Source of the DNA: Hyphomicrobiales bacterium
GTDB lineage: Bacteria > Pseudomonadota > Alphaproteobacteria > Rhizobiales > Aestuariivirgaceae
Length of the DNA stretch: 64,000 bases
Reading direction: 5' to 3'
NCBI GenBank assembly: GCA_016185245.1
Contig: JACPNZ010000007.1
Location: forward strand, 1 to 64,000
The position numbers and the translations under genes are program-made. Position 1 is the stretch's first letter. Each line of letters starts with the position of its first letter. The notes under the pieces were generated by a model. That model saw nothing but the letters and a program-made list of their open reading frames with translations. It did no database searches and was not told the DNA's origin. Of the stretch, positions 1 to 8,723 are shown one piece after another.

Positions 1-150
<150 letters not shown>

Positions 151-282
151 GAACCATCAGAAGCTCGCTTCTATCGGTTCGTCATTGGATCATAGGACCG
201 AAAGTCACGGTCCGTTTTGCGGGACACCGCCGTCTACGTTTCTCTTTCTTTCAGGTCGCATAATGGAGCGCTGGTCGAATAC

Positions 283-359
283 GGGCCTGTAGCTCAGTTG
301 GTTAGAGCGCGCGCTTGATAAGCGTGAGGTCGGAAGTTCAACTCTTCCCAGGCCCACCA
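283..359 (+). tRNA. tRNA-Ile(GAT), CCA encoded
   Basis: Cloverleaf 'gggcctgtagctcagttggttagagc...cttgataag...ggttcaa-like arm...aggcccacca'; anticodon GAT; position between 16S and 23S. Confidence 0.97.
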
Positions 360-360
360 T

Positions 361-438
361 CAGGTGTCGGGTATCAGGTATCAGGTATCAACCTGGCCTG
401 AACCCGCTGACACCCGATAACTGACACCTGACACCTGC
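361..438 (+). repeat. Degenerate short-tandem-repeat hairpin filling the tRNA-Ile/tRNA-Ala spacer
   Basis: 5' arm caggtgtcgggtatcaggtatcaggtatca is complementary at about 25 of 30 positions (plus one G.U) to the 3' arm tgacacccgataactgacacctgacacctg. Confidence 0.85.
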
Positions 439-440
439 CA

Positions 441-516
441 GGGGCCATAGCTCAGTTGGGAGAGCGCTAGCTTTGCAAGCTTGAGGTCGTCGGTTCGATC
501 CCGTCTGGCTCCACCA
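441..516 (+). tRNA. tRNA-Ala(TGC), CCA encoded
   Basis: 'ggggccatagctcagttgggagagcgctagctttgcaagc...ttcgatcccgtctggctccacca'; anticodon TGC. Confidence 0.97.
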
Positions 517-1460
517 GCCTTCGCTCGTGAGGCGAGAGAAGGCTGTCGCGCCGGAGCCCAACGGGCGAAGGCGGGCCGGTTCCGCGAGCTTCGGCTCGGT
601 AAGCCCATCCATTATGAATACCCGGCATCCGGCCGGCGACCTAACCAGTTTCGCCGCTGAACAAGCGTGCGCAAGCGCTGATTGACATCGTGAATGAAGG
701 GACTTGCTTGTATTTTGCCCGCGAGCCGCGGGTTGTGGTGCTTGACCGCCCACAAACAGGCAAGTCGAAGCACAATAAGTCTTTCTATCGATGACCGTCC
801 GCCGGATTTCTTGCCGAGGTCCGGCATCTACCCAGATGGGCATTGATAATGAGAGCGATCAAGCGACTTAAGGGCATTTGGTGGATGCCTTGGCACTGAG
901 AGGCGATGAAGGACGTGGTACGCTGCGAAAAGTTACGGGGAACCGCGAACAGGTTTTGATCCGTAAATATCCGAATGGGGCAACCCCCAGCTTCGGCTGG
1001 ATCCTCACATGAATTCATAGTGTGAGGAAGCAAACCCGGGGAACTGAAACATCTAAGTACCCGGAGGAAAGGACATCAACAGAGACTCCGCGAGTAGTGG
1101 CGAGCGAAAGCGGATTAGGCCAATGTCACATGTGTAAGAACTGGAACAGGATGTGAAAGCCTGGCAACAATGGGTGATAGCCCCGTACAGGTAGAAAACA
1201 TGTGTGAATTCGAGTAAGGCGGGACACGTGCAATCCTGTCTGAACATGGGAGGACCACCTTCCAAGCCTAAGTACTCCTCAGTGACCGATAGCGAACTAG
1301 TACCGTGAGGGAAAGGTGAAAAGCACCCCGACGAGGGGAGTGAAAGAGCACCTGAAACCGAATGCCTACAAACAGTAGGAGGCCGCAAGGCTGACTACGT
1401 ACCTTTTGTATTATGGGTCAGCGACTTATGATTGACGTGCAAGCTTAAGCCGATAGGCGG

Positions 1461-1491
<31 letters not shown>

Positions 1492-1781
1492 AATTAGTAC
1501 GTTGATATAGACCCGAAACCAGTCGATCTAGCCATGGCCAGGCTGAAGGTGGGGTAACACCCACTGGAGGGCCGAACCGGTGTCTGTTGAAAAAGCCTCG
1601 GATGAGTTGTGGCTAGGGGTGAAAGGCTAATCAAACTGGGAAATAGCTGGTTCTCCAAGTACTATGCGGCAGTCACACGGTGGGTGCTAACGTCCATCGT
1701 GAAGAGGGAAACAACCCTGACCTACAGCTAAGGTCCCCAAATCGTGGCTAAGTTAGGAAGGATGTGAAGATCCCAAAACAA

Positions 1782-1812
<31 letters not shown>

Positions 1813-2446
1813 TAAAGAAAGCGTAACAGCTCACTGGTCTAAATAAGGGTTTTTGCGCCGAAAATGTATCGGGAATCAAGCCACGTACCGAAGCTTAGGG
1901 TGTGCTCCGCAAGGAGCACGCGGTAGCGGAACGTTCCGTAAGCCTGCGAAGGCGGACCCGTGAGGGCCGCTGGAGGTATCGGAAGTGCGAATGCTGGCAC
2001 GAGTAACGACAAACAGTGTGAGAGACACTGTCGCCGAAAGACCAAGGGTTCCTGCTTAAAGTTAATCTGAGCAGGGTGAGCCGGATCCTAAGGTGAGGCC
2101 GAAAGGCGTAACCGATGGCAACCAGGTTAATATTCCTGGGCTAGTGGAAGGTGACGAATGCAAGGAGTTGTCCGAGATTATTGGATTTCGAGGGCAACGC
2201 ATGCGTTCCAGGAAATAGCCTCCACATCAATCCGTACCCGAAACCGACACAGGTGGTCAGGTAGAGTATACCAAGGCGCTTGAGAGAACGACGCTGAAGG
2301 AACTCGGCAAATTACCCTCGTAACTTCGGGATAAGAGGGCCCCGTTGGTGGGCAACCATCGGCGGGGGGCACAGGCTAGGGGGTAGCGACTGTTTAGCAA
2401 AAACACAGGGCTCTGCGAAATCCAAAGATGACGTATAGGGCCTGAC

Positions 2447-2477
<31 letters not shown>

Positions 2478-2484
2478 GGTGCAA

Positions 2485-2538
<54 letters not shown>

Positions 2539-3261
2539 TTGCTTACGCGCCGCGAACGATCGCGGAAAATGCTAGCCTTAGTAAAACTGAACTATATGCG
2601 GGAAACTGCTCATACAGCCACGCGGTACTCGTCTGCGACTTTCGCAGGCAGTCAAAAGCCGCTGGACACGGGCACAATCCGCAGGAAAGGTCTCGTCTGG
2701 CACATCCGCCAAACGGGAAATCCTCAGAGACTTTATGTTCGGGAGGTGTGTTTTGCAGCTCGATACCCAATGGATCGTTGGCTTTGTCGACGGCGAGGGT
2801 TGTTTTCACGTCGGGGTAAATCCCAACGCGGAGATGACCGCAGGTTTTCAGGTTCTGCCTGAATTCACCGTTGTACAGCACCAGCGCGATCTGCAGATTT
2901 TGCATGCACTGAAGGCCCATTTCGGCTGCGGTGTGGTTCGCAGGAACCACGGCGAGCGGATGGCCTATCGGGTGCGTGGGCAAGATCATCTGTTGCGGAT
3001 CGTCATACCGTTTTTCATGAAACACCCGCTCAAAACGCGGAAGAACGTGGACTTCTTGAAGTTTCGCGACTGTCTTCTGCTGATCGAGAAGGGCGAACAT
3101 CTGACCGGCGAGGGCGTGGAGAAAATCCGGGCCATCGCGGCGAAGATGAATTGTGGAGCGGACATCCAATGGGACGGGAACGAAGAGCCGGAAGGTTCTT
3201 CGCTGTAGAACGCAGTTCAAGATAAAGTCCGTCCGGTCCAGAAAATGGACAGGGTCAAACG
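2539..3261 (+). mobile_element. Group I intron in 23S rRNA at E. coli L1931-equivalent site, carrying a LAGLIDADG ORF
   Basis: Splits the universally conserved 'taactataacggtcctaaggt|agcgaaattcc'. 5' exon ends in U, intron ends in G. P1: exon CUAAGGU with GCCUUAG (2575-2581). P10: GCU (2571-2573) with exon AGC (3262-3264). P4: UGCGG (2597-2601) with CCGCA (2679-2683). P7: GACUUU (2729-2734) with AAAGUC (3224-3229). P3: GAAC (2589-2592) with GUUC (2737-2740). P9: GUCCA/UGGAC (3236-3250). Confidence 0.94.
2753..3208 (+). CDS. LAGLIDADG homing endonuclease (single-motif) encoded in the intron
   Basis: ORF contains WIVGFVDGEGCFHV (LAGLIDADG variant). TTG start at 2753 is preceded by gggaggtg (2741-2748); the ATG at 2735 overlaps the intron R/P3 core and is less likely. 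Confidence 0.9.
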   Translation: MQLDTQWIVGFVDGEGCFHVGVNPNAEMTAGFQVLPEFTVVQHQRDLQILHALKAHFGCGVVRRNHGERMAYRVRGQDHLLRIVIPFFMKHPLKTRKNVDFLKFRDCLLLIEKGEHLTGEGVEKIRAIAAKMNCGADIQWDGNEEPEGSSL

Positions 3262-3308
<47 letters not shown>

Positions 3309-3381
3309 CGACTTCCCCACTGTCTCCAGCGTCGGCTCAGTGAAATTGAACTCCCCGTGAAGATGCGGGGTAATTGCGGTC

Positions 3382-3412
<31 letters not shown>

Positions 3413-3743
3413 GCTTTACACTGGCATTCGTGCCGGCATGTGTAGCATAGCTGGTAGGCTTTGAAGCCTGGGCGCTAGCTCAGGTGGAGCCGAAATGTGA
3501 AATACCAGCCTTGTTGACATGGATGTCTAACCGCGGCCCCTTATCGGGGTCCGGGACAGTGTATGGTGGGTAGTTTGACTGGGGCGGTCGCCTCCCAAAG
3601 AGTAACGGAGGCGTGCGAAGGTAGGCTCAGACTGGTCGGAAATCAGTCGTCGAGTGCAATGGCATAAGCCTGCCTGACTGCGAGACTAACAAGTCGAGCA
3701 GAGTCGAAAGACGGCCATAGTGATCCGGTGGTCCCACGTGAGG

Positions 3744-3792
<49 letters not shown>

Positions 3793-3821
3793 GATTCCCA
3801 AGAGTCCATATCGACGGAATC

Positions 3822-3862
<41 letters not shown>

Positions 3863-4005
3863 CGTCGTGAGACAGTTTGGTCCCTATCTGCCGTGATTGT
3901 TGGAGAATTGAGAGGATTTGTCCTTAGTACGAGAGGACCGGGATGAACACACCTCCGGTGGACCTGTTATCGCGCCAGCGGTACAGCAGGGTAGCTATGT
4001 GTGGA

Positions 4006-4037
<32 letters not shown>

Positions 4038-4212
4038 ACCCACCTCGAAACAATTTCTCCCTTGAGAACCGAGGAAGACGACCTCGTTGATAGGCCGGGT
4101 GTGGAAGGGCAGTAATGTCCGTAGCTTACCGGTACTAATCGTTCGAACGGCTTGATCGTTCTCATTTTCAATGTCCATCAAATCGATGGAAAGACTTGTG
4201 CTTCGCGCGAAT

Positions 4213-4265
4213 GGCGAATGGCGAATGGCGAAGGGAGTTACTTCCTTCCCCATTCGCTATTCGCC
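4213..4265 (+). repeat. Degenerate heptamer-repeat hairpin in the 23S-5S spacer
   Basis: ggcgaatggcgaatggcgaagg (4213-4234) vs ccttccccattcgctattcgcc (4244-4265): 20 of 22 complementary, 9-nt loop; extra repeat units on both flanks. Confidence 0.85.
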
Positions 4266-4298
4266 ACCTACTATTCGCCCCCTTCTGTCTTTCGCCGG

Positions 4299-4413
4299 CC
4301 TGGTGGCTTTGGCGGGGCGTCCATACCCGATCCCATCTCGAACTCGGCCGTAAATCGCTCCAGCGCCAATGGTACTTCGTCCTAAGACGCGGAAGAGTAG
4401 GTCGCTGCCAGGC
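4299..4413 (+). rRNA. 5S rRNA
   Basis: 'cctggtggctttggcggggcgtccatacccgatcccatctcgaactcggccg...gaagagtaggtcgctgccagg'. Confidence 0.94.
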
Positions 4414-4452
4414 CTGCGAAAGACAGAAACACCTTCATTCACCCATTCAACC

Positions 4453-4487
4453 AAATCCCGCCGCGCGAGACATCGCCGGCGGGATTT
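4453..4487. terminator. Bidirectional hairpin between 5S rRNA and the convergent CDS
   Basis: aaatcccgccg / cggcgggattt perfect 11-bp stem at the convergent junction. Confidence 0.7.
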
Positions 4488-4517
4488 GCGCTTCAAGCAT
4501 CGGTGGTTTCCCCAAAC

Positions 4518-5144
4518 TCAGTCGGCCTTTTCGGCGCCGCCCTTGTCCTTCTTCACCTCGATCTGCACCGGGGCATAGCCCTTGGCGGTGACCTGGATAG
4601 TGAAGGTCTTGGCGTTCTGCGACGTGTGATAGATGGAGTTCGGGTTGTCGCGGATGTGGCCGGGCAAACCGCTGTCGTCGAGATTGACGTCGACGGTTGC
4701 GCCCTTGTCGATGGTCAGGCCGGGCAGCGGCTTGTAGTAGGCTTCGATCTTTCCGGTCACATCGTCCTTGAGGGAATAGAACATCGACAGATCGGTCAAG
4801 GTTTCGCCCGAAGTGTTGGCGATGGCGAGCTCGATATGGTCGGCGACGTCCTTCTTGGTCACCGGATCGAAATTGTTTTCCAGCTTGGCGGTAAAGGTCA
4901 GGGCGTTTGGCTTGCCGATCTGGGGGATGGGGTTTTCGGCTCTGGTGGGGTCCTTGTCGGCGAGATCGTTGACGCCGTCGCCGTCGGTGTCGGGATTTAG
5001 CGGATCGGTTCCCAACAGAGCCTCGGCGGCATCGGGCACGCCGTCGCCGTCCGAATCGGTGGCGGCCATGGCCGGCGGGGTTGCGGCGGCGAGTGCTGCC
5101 GCCAAGCCAATGGCAATGAGATGTCTTGACTGGAATATTGGCAT
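4518..5144 (-). CDS. Secreted protein with thrombospondin type 3 (Ca-binding) repeats
   Basis: Signal peptide [40 protein letters not shown]...[17 protein letters not shown]. Confidence 0.8.
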   Translation of the reverse strand: MPIFQSRHLIAIGLAAALAAATPPAMAATDSDGDGVPDAAEALLGTDPLNPDTDGDGVNDLADKDPTRAENPIPQIGKPNALTFTAKLENNFDPVTKKDVADHIELAIANTSGETLTDLSMFYSLKDDVTGKIEAYYKPLPGLTIDKGATVDVNLDDSGLPGHIRDNPNSIYHTSQNAKTFTIQVTAKGYAPVQIEVKKDKGGAEKAD

Positions 5145-5145
5145 T

Positions 5146-6156
5146 CTACTGCTCCTTCGAGAGACGGGCGATATTGAGGGGGCGGGCAAAGAGATAGAGG
5201 ACGAGCCCGGCGAATATGCCGAGAAGCCACCAGAGGTCTGCCAGGCGATCTAGGATCACGTCGGCAAGGGGTTGGCCGTTGTAGATGTCCTTGATGCCGA
5301 GGACCGCGAAACTGAAGCGTTCGAAGTGCTTGGCGGGCGAGGCCTGTTCGATGTCGTCCCGGATCGTCTCATAGGTCGCGAACGACTTGAGGATTTCCTT
5401 TTCCTCGGGCTTGGCAATGCCGAGCTTGCGGAACACGCCGCCGGCGACCTGGTTGTCCGGGTCCATGGTATCGCCGATCTGCGGAGCGATGAGCACCAGG
5501 GTGAGCCAGACGGCGAAAGCCACCAGCAAGGCGGTCGGCAAGCGGGCGAAGCCCAGCGCCAGGATGAAGCCGAGCAGGAAGAAGCTGCCGACATAGAGGA
5601 TTGCCGCAGCGAAGACGATGGCGATGCGAAGCAGATCGGCGGCGCCCAGGCCGACGCCGCTGATGACGAAAAGGGCAAGGGCGCCCAAGGCGAATGTTGC
5701 CGCCAGGCCGGCAACTATGAGGACCATGTTTCCAGCAAGCTTGCCGGCGAGAAACGCTGTCCGACCCAGGGGGCGGGTCATGATCAGCATGAGGGTGGAA
5801 TGGCCCCGCTCGACCGCGGCGGCGCGGTAGCCGAGCACGATGCCAAGCACTGCCCCGATGATCTCCACGTGCTCGACGAACCCGCGCAGGAGCTTGAGCG
5901 GAAAGAAGGCCGGCGGTACCAGATCGTTGATCGACTTGCCGAGCGACAAGAGAAGATCCCGCGATTGGACGTAGGTGAGGTACTCGGCGTGCAGGGCGAT
6001 CGAGGAAACCGTCAAGGACACCATGGCCGCCAGAATCAGAAACCCGGTGAGCAGCGACAGCACATGAGTGCGAAGCGCATCGTGGATCTCCTTGCCGGCA
6101 ATCGTTGCAATCTGCGCCGGGCGACTAGTCACGATAGCCGCTCCGGCAGGCATCAA
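5146..6156 (-). CDS. ABC-2 type transporter permease
   Basis: Multi-[37 protein letters not shown] motif typical of ABC-2 permeases; adjacent to ATPase. Confidence 0.8.
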   Translation of the reverse strand: MMPAGAAIVTSRPAQIATIAGKEIHDALRTHVLSLLTGFLILAAMVSLTVSSIALHAEYLTYVQSRDLLLSLGKSINDLVPPAFFPLKLLRGFVEHVEIIGAVLGIVLGYRAAAVERGHSTLMLIMTRPLGRTAFLAGKLAGNMVLIVAGLAATFALGALALFVISGVGLGAADLLRIAIVFAAAILYVGSFFLLGFILALGFARLPTALLVAFAVWLTLVLIAPQIGDTMDPDNQVAGGVFRKLGIAKPEEKEILKSFATYETIRDDIEQASPAKHFERFSFAVLGIKDIYNGQPLADVILDRLADLWWLLGIFAGLVLYLFARPLNIARLSKEQ

Positions 6157-7081
6157 GGCGCGCGATGGCGACGATCAAAGCGCCGGCCAGTGCAAGATTG
6201 GCGAACACAAGGGATAGCATGGCCCCTCCGGCCGTTATGGTCGTTCCAGCGCCCGAAGTGACCTCGAGAATGGAGGCGGAAAGAAAGCGGTAGGATTCGG
6301 CGATGGACAGCGGTCCGAGAAGTGCCGACGTCACCGCGAAGAACGATCCCCCGGGAACTTCGAGATTGACGCTCTGTGGATTGAGTGCAGCCATCGGACC
6401 GATGTTGGCGGTGACTTGCGGAACGATGAAGGTCAGCGCCAGCCAGATGGTGACCGGCGTCAGCAGCGCCATCGATTCGCTGGCGAAGGCCGTCGCGCAG
6501 ATCGCGCCAAGCAGCCCGAATGCCAGCATGTACAGTGCCGCAACGCCGTAGAACTCGATCATGCCCAGCCAGATCGTGCCGTCAAGGGCCAGACCGGGAA
6601 GCAGCAACATGGTCAGAACATTGACCAGGCCCGCGCCGAGGAGAACGGCGACAACCGCCAGGACCAGAGCGCCGATCTTGCCGAGGGCAAGACCGATACG
6701 GCTTGCCGGCCGGCTGAAGACGAGCGGCAGGACCCCGGCCTTGCGATCGGAAGCTACCACCTGATGGCCCAATACGAGGGCCGCCAGCGCGCCGAGCAGG
6801 GCGACGTAGGTGACCATGTTGCGAAGCAGCGAAAGTGGCGGCATTTCTCCGACCGGATTGGCCGGCACGGGTTTGCCTTGCGCCTGAAACACCGGAACGG
6901 CCTTGGCGTAGATGGCATTCACGGTCGCCGTCGCCGACCAGCCGAGATATGCCGAAACCAGGACCATGGCGAAGAACAGCGCGGCGAGCAGAACCACGGT
7001 GCGGTCGCGCCAGCCGATTCTGGCGGCGAACATGGCCGACAGCATGGCGGTGGCCGGAGTTGAAAGCTTGCGCGTGGCCAA
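6125..7081 (-). CDS. ABC-2 type transporter permease
   Basis: DRKAGVLPLVFSRPASRIGLALGKIGAL; multi-TM; overlaps neighbouring permease. Confidence 0.8.
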   Translation of the reverse strand: MATRKLSTPATAMLSAMFAARIGWRDRTVVLLAALFFAMVLVSAYLGWSATATVNAIYAKAVPVFQAQGKPVPANPVGEMPPLSLLRNMVTYVALLGALAALVLGHQVVASDRKAGVLPLVFSRPASRIGLALGKIGALVLAVVAVLLGAGLVNVLTMLLLPGLALDGTIWLGMIEFYGVAALYMLAFGLLGAICATAFASESMALLTPVTIWLALTFIVPQVTANIGPMAALNPQSVNLEVPGGSFFAVTSALLGPLSIAESYRFLSASILEVTSGAGTTITAGGAMLSLVFANLALAGALIVAIARLDACRSGYRD

Positions 7082-7084
7082 GAG

Positions 7085-7819
7085 CTATGCCGCCGCGGCC
7101 GGGGTGAGCGATAAGTAGAGTTCCTCGAGCGTCTGGTCGTCTCCGAACCGCGCCAGGACGCCGGCGATCGTGTCGCGATAGGCAAGCCGGCCGTGGTTCA
7201 GTACCCCGATCGACGTGCAGGTCTTGGAGACTTCGCTGATCAGATGGGTATTCATGAAGATCGTCATGCCAAGCGTGCGATTGAGCTTCACGATGAGATC
7301 GCGCAGTGTCTTGATCCCCAGGGGGTCGAGACCGGAGGTCGGCTCGTCGAGAAACAGCACATCGGGGCGGTGCAAGATGGCCTGCGCCAGGCCGATCCGC
7401 TGGCGCTGACCCTTGGACATGTCGCCCACGCGCTTGGTCGCCAGTTCCGGGCAATCGAGAATCGCCAGAACCTCGCCGATGCGCTGCGATGGCTCCCTGA
7501 CACCCGACAATCTTGCAAAAAACAGCAGATTGTCTCGGGCCGTCATCGAGTCGTAGAGGCGGACGTTTTCCGGCACATAGCCGATATGTTGGCGCGCCTT
7601 CATGCTGTCCGCCACGACATCGCAGCCGCATATGCTGGCGCTGCCGGATGTAGGAGCGAGGAGGGTGGTCAGGATATTGATGGTCGTTGTCTTGCCGGCG
7701 CCGTTGTGCCCGAGAAAGCCGAAGATTTCGCTGCGGTCGATTTCGAGAGTTAAATTGTCGAGCGCGGCAAGACTGCCATAGCGTTTGCTCAGTCGATCGA
7801 TGCCGATTGCAGGGTCCAT
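7085..7819 (-). CDS. ABC transporter ATP-binding protein
   Basis: Walker A GHNGAGKTTT, signature SKGQRQRIGLA, Walker B VLFLDEPTSGLDP. Confidence 0.93.
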   Translation of the reverse strand: MDPAIGIDRLSKRYGSLAALDNLTLEIDRSEIFGFLGHNGAGKTTTINILTTLLAPTSGSASICGCDVVADSMKARQHIGYVPENVRLYDSMTARDNLLFFARLSGVREPSQRIGEVLAILDCPELATKRVGDMSKGQRQRIGLAQAILHRPDVLFLDEPTSGLDPLGIKTLRDLIVKLNRTLGMTIFMNTHLISEVSKTCTSIGVLNHGRLAYRDTIAGVLARFGDDQTLEELYLSLTPAAAA

Positions 7820-8046
7820 GGTCTGTCCGGTCTATTCTGGTGCGGCTGCGCCAGCGTTGAATCGGGTTTTACAGGGCCAAAATTGCACGACTATGTCCGG
7901 CAACTTACAAATTACCAAGCCAGGCATGGCCGCGTCGCTTTCGGCTCATCGTGCCCTGGGCATGGAAACCGTCCCCGGGCCCGGCTGTTGGTTGGCAACC
8001 CGGCGCCGCGCAAGACGGAACCGTCACTTGCTCCTTCAAACCAAAA

Positions 8047-8072
8047 CCCGCCGGCGACTGCTCGCCGGCGGG
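8047..8072 (-). terminator. Rho-independent terminator
   Basis: cccgccggcga-ctgc-tcgccggcggg, 11-bp stem followed by TTTT on the minus strand, 44 nt after the stop of the NTF2-like gene. Confidence 0.8.
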
Positions 8073-8115
8073 CCACTTGTCGGTGCACGCGCCAAGGCGC
8101 CGTCAGTGCGAGAGC

Positions 8116-8547
8116 CTATTCCCGGCCCCTGAGCCTGTTGAGGCGGTCCAGCATCGCGGCGGAAATGTCGGTGTGATGGTGGACGATCTTCCAGGCATTG
8201 CCTTCGCGGCGATAGATGTTGGTGACCCGCTGATCGATTGCCACCTTCTCGCCGGCAAGGGTGATGTTGCCTGCCTCGACGCCAAGCTCGTAGGCGGCAT
8301 CGCCAACCACCTGGATCACCTGCTTGTCGAGCCGCACCTCGCCGCCGGTGGCGAGTTGTGCCACCTGCTTCCACGGTTCCTGCACTTGTTCCCAGCCGAT
8401 TTCCCGGCCGCCGATCGGATGCATGGTCGATACGCCGGCGCCGTGCGACCAGATGTCGGCCATCGGGCGGGCATCGCCATTGGCCATGCGGTTGAGCGCC
8501 GAATAGAATTTTCCCGATGCTTCACGCACTGCATCTTCCGCTGACAT
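8116..8547 (-). CDS. NTF2/SnoaL-like (nuclear transport factor 2 fold) protein
   Basis: MSAEDAVREASGKFYSALNRMANGDARPMADIWSHGAGVSTMHPIGGREIGWEQV; compact alpha+beta size. Confidence 0.75.
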   Translation of the reverse strand: MSAEDAVREASGKFYSALNRMANGDARPMADIWSHGAGVSTMHPIGGREIGWEQVQEPWKQVAQLATGGEVRLDKQVIQVVGDAAYELGVEAGNITLAGEKVAIDQRVTNIYRREGNAWKIVHHHTDISAAMLDRLNRLRGRE

Positions 8548-8723
8548 GAGGTATTCTCCATTGCTCCAGTTGAACCACACTCGAACGCGCCATAACAGGG
8601 GCGCGAAGCTGCGCCGTTTTGATCCGCTTGGCAAGGCGAAAAGCGGTCAGGTGCAGCCACTTCCCCCGGTCCGGGACTTGCGTTACCAACGTGGCCTCGG
8701 CCAGCCCCATAGCCCCATAAGGA

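Noticed and set aside
361-438. Possible CRISPR-like array in the tRNA spacer
   Set aside because: Units are about 7 nt, contiguous and inverted, with no spacers; a microsatellite-type hairpin.
388-843. 151-aa minus ORF and other ORFs across the 16S-23S spacer and 23S gene
   Set aside because: They overlap tRNA/rRNA genes and repeat hairpins; no protein-like features.
960-1040. Alphaproteobacterial intervening sequence in 23S helix 9
   Set aside because: The helix here is short and of normal length; no large IVS seen.
2543-3220. 225-aa minus ORF antisense to the intron endonuclease
   Set aside because: Mirror-frame ORF in GC-rich coding DNA; the plus-strand LAGLIDADG ORF explains the region.
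4152-4591. Plus ORFs reading ANGEWRMANGE / SPFAIRHSPFA
   Set aside because: Translation of the 23S-5S spacer repeat and 5S rRNA; artefactual.
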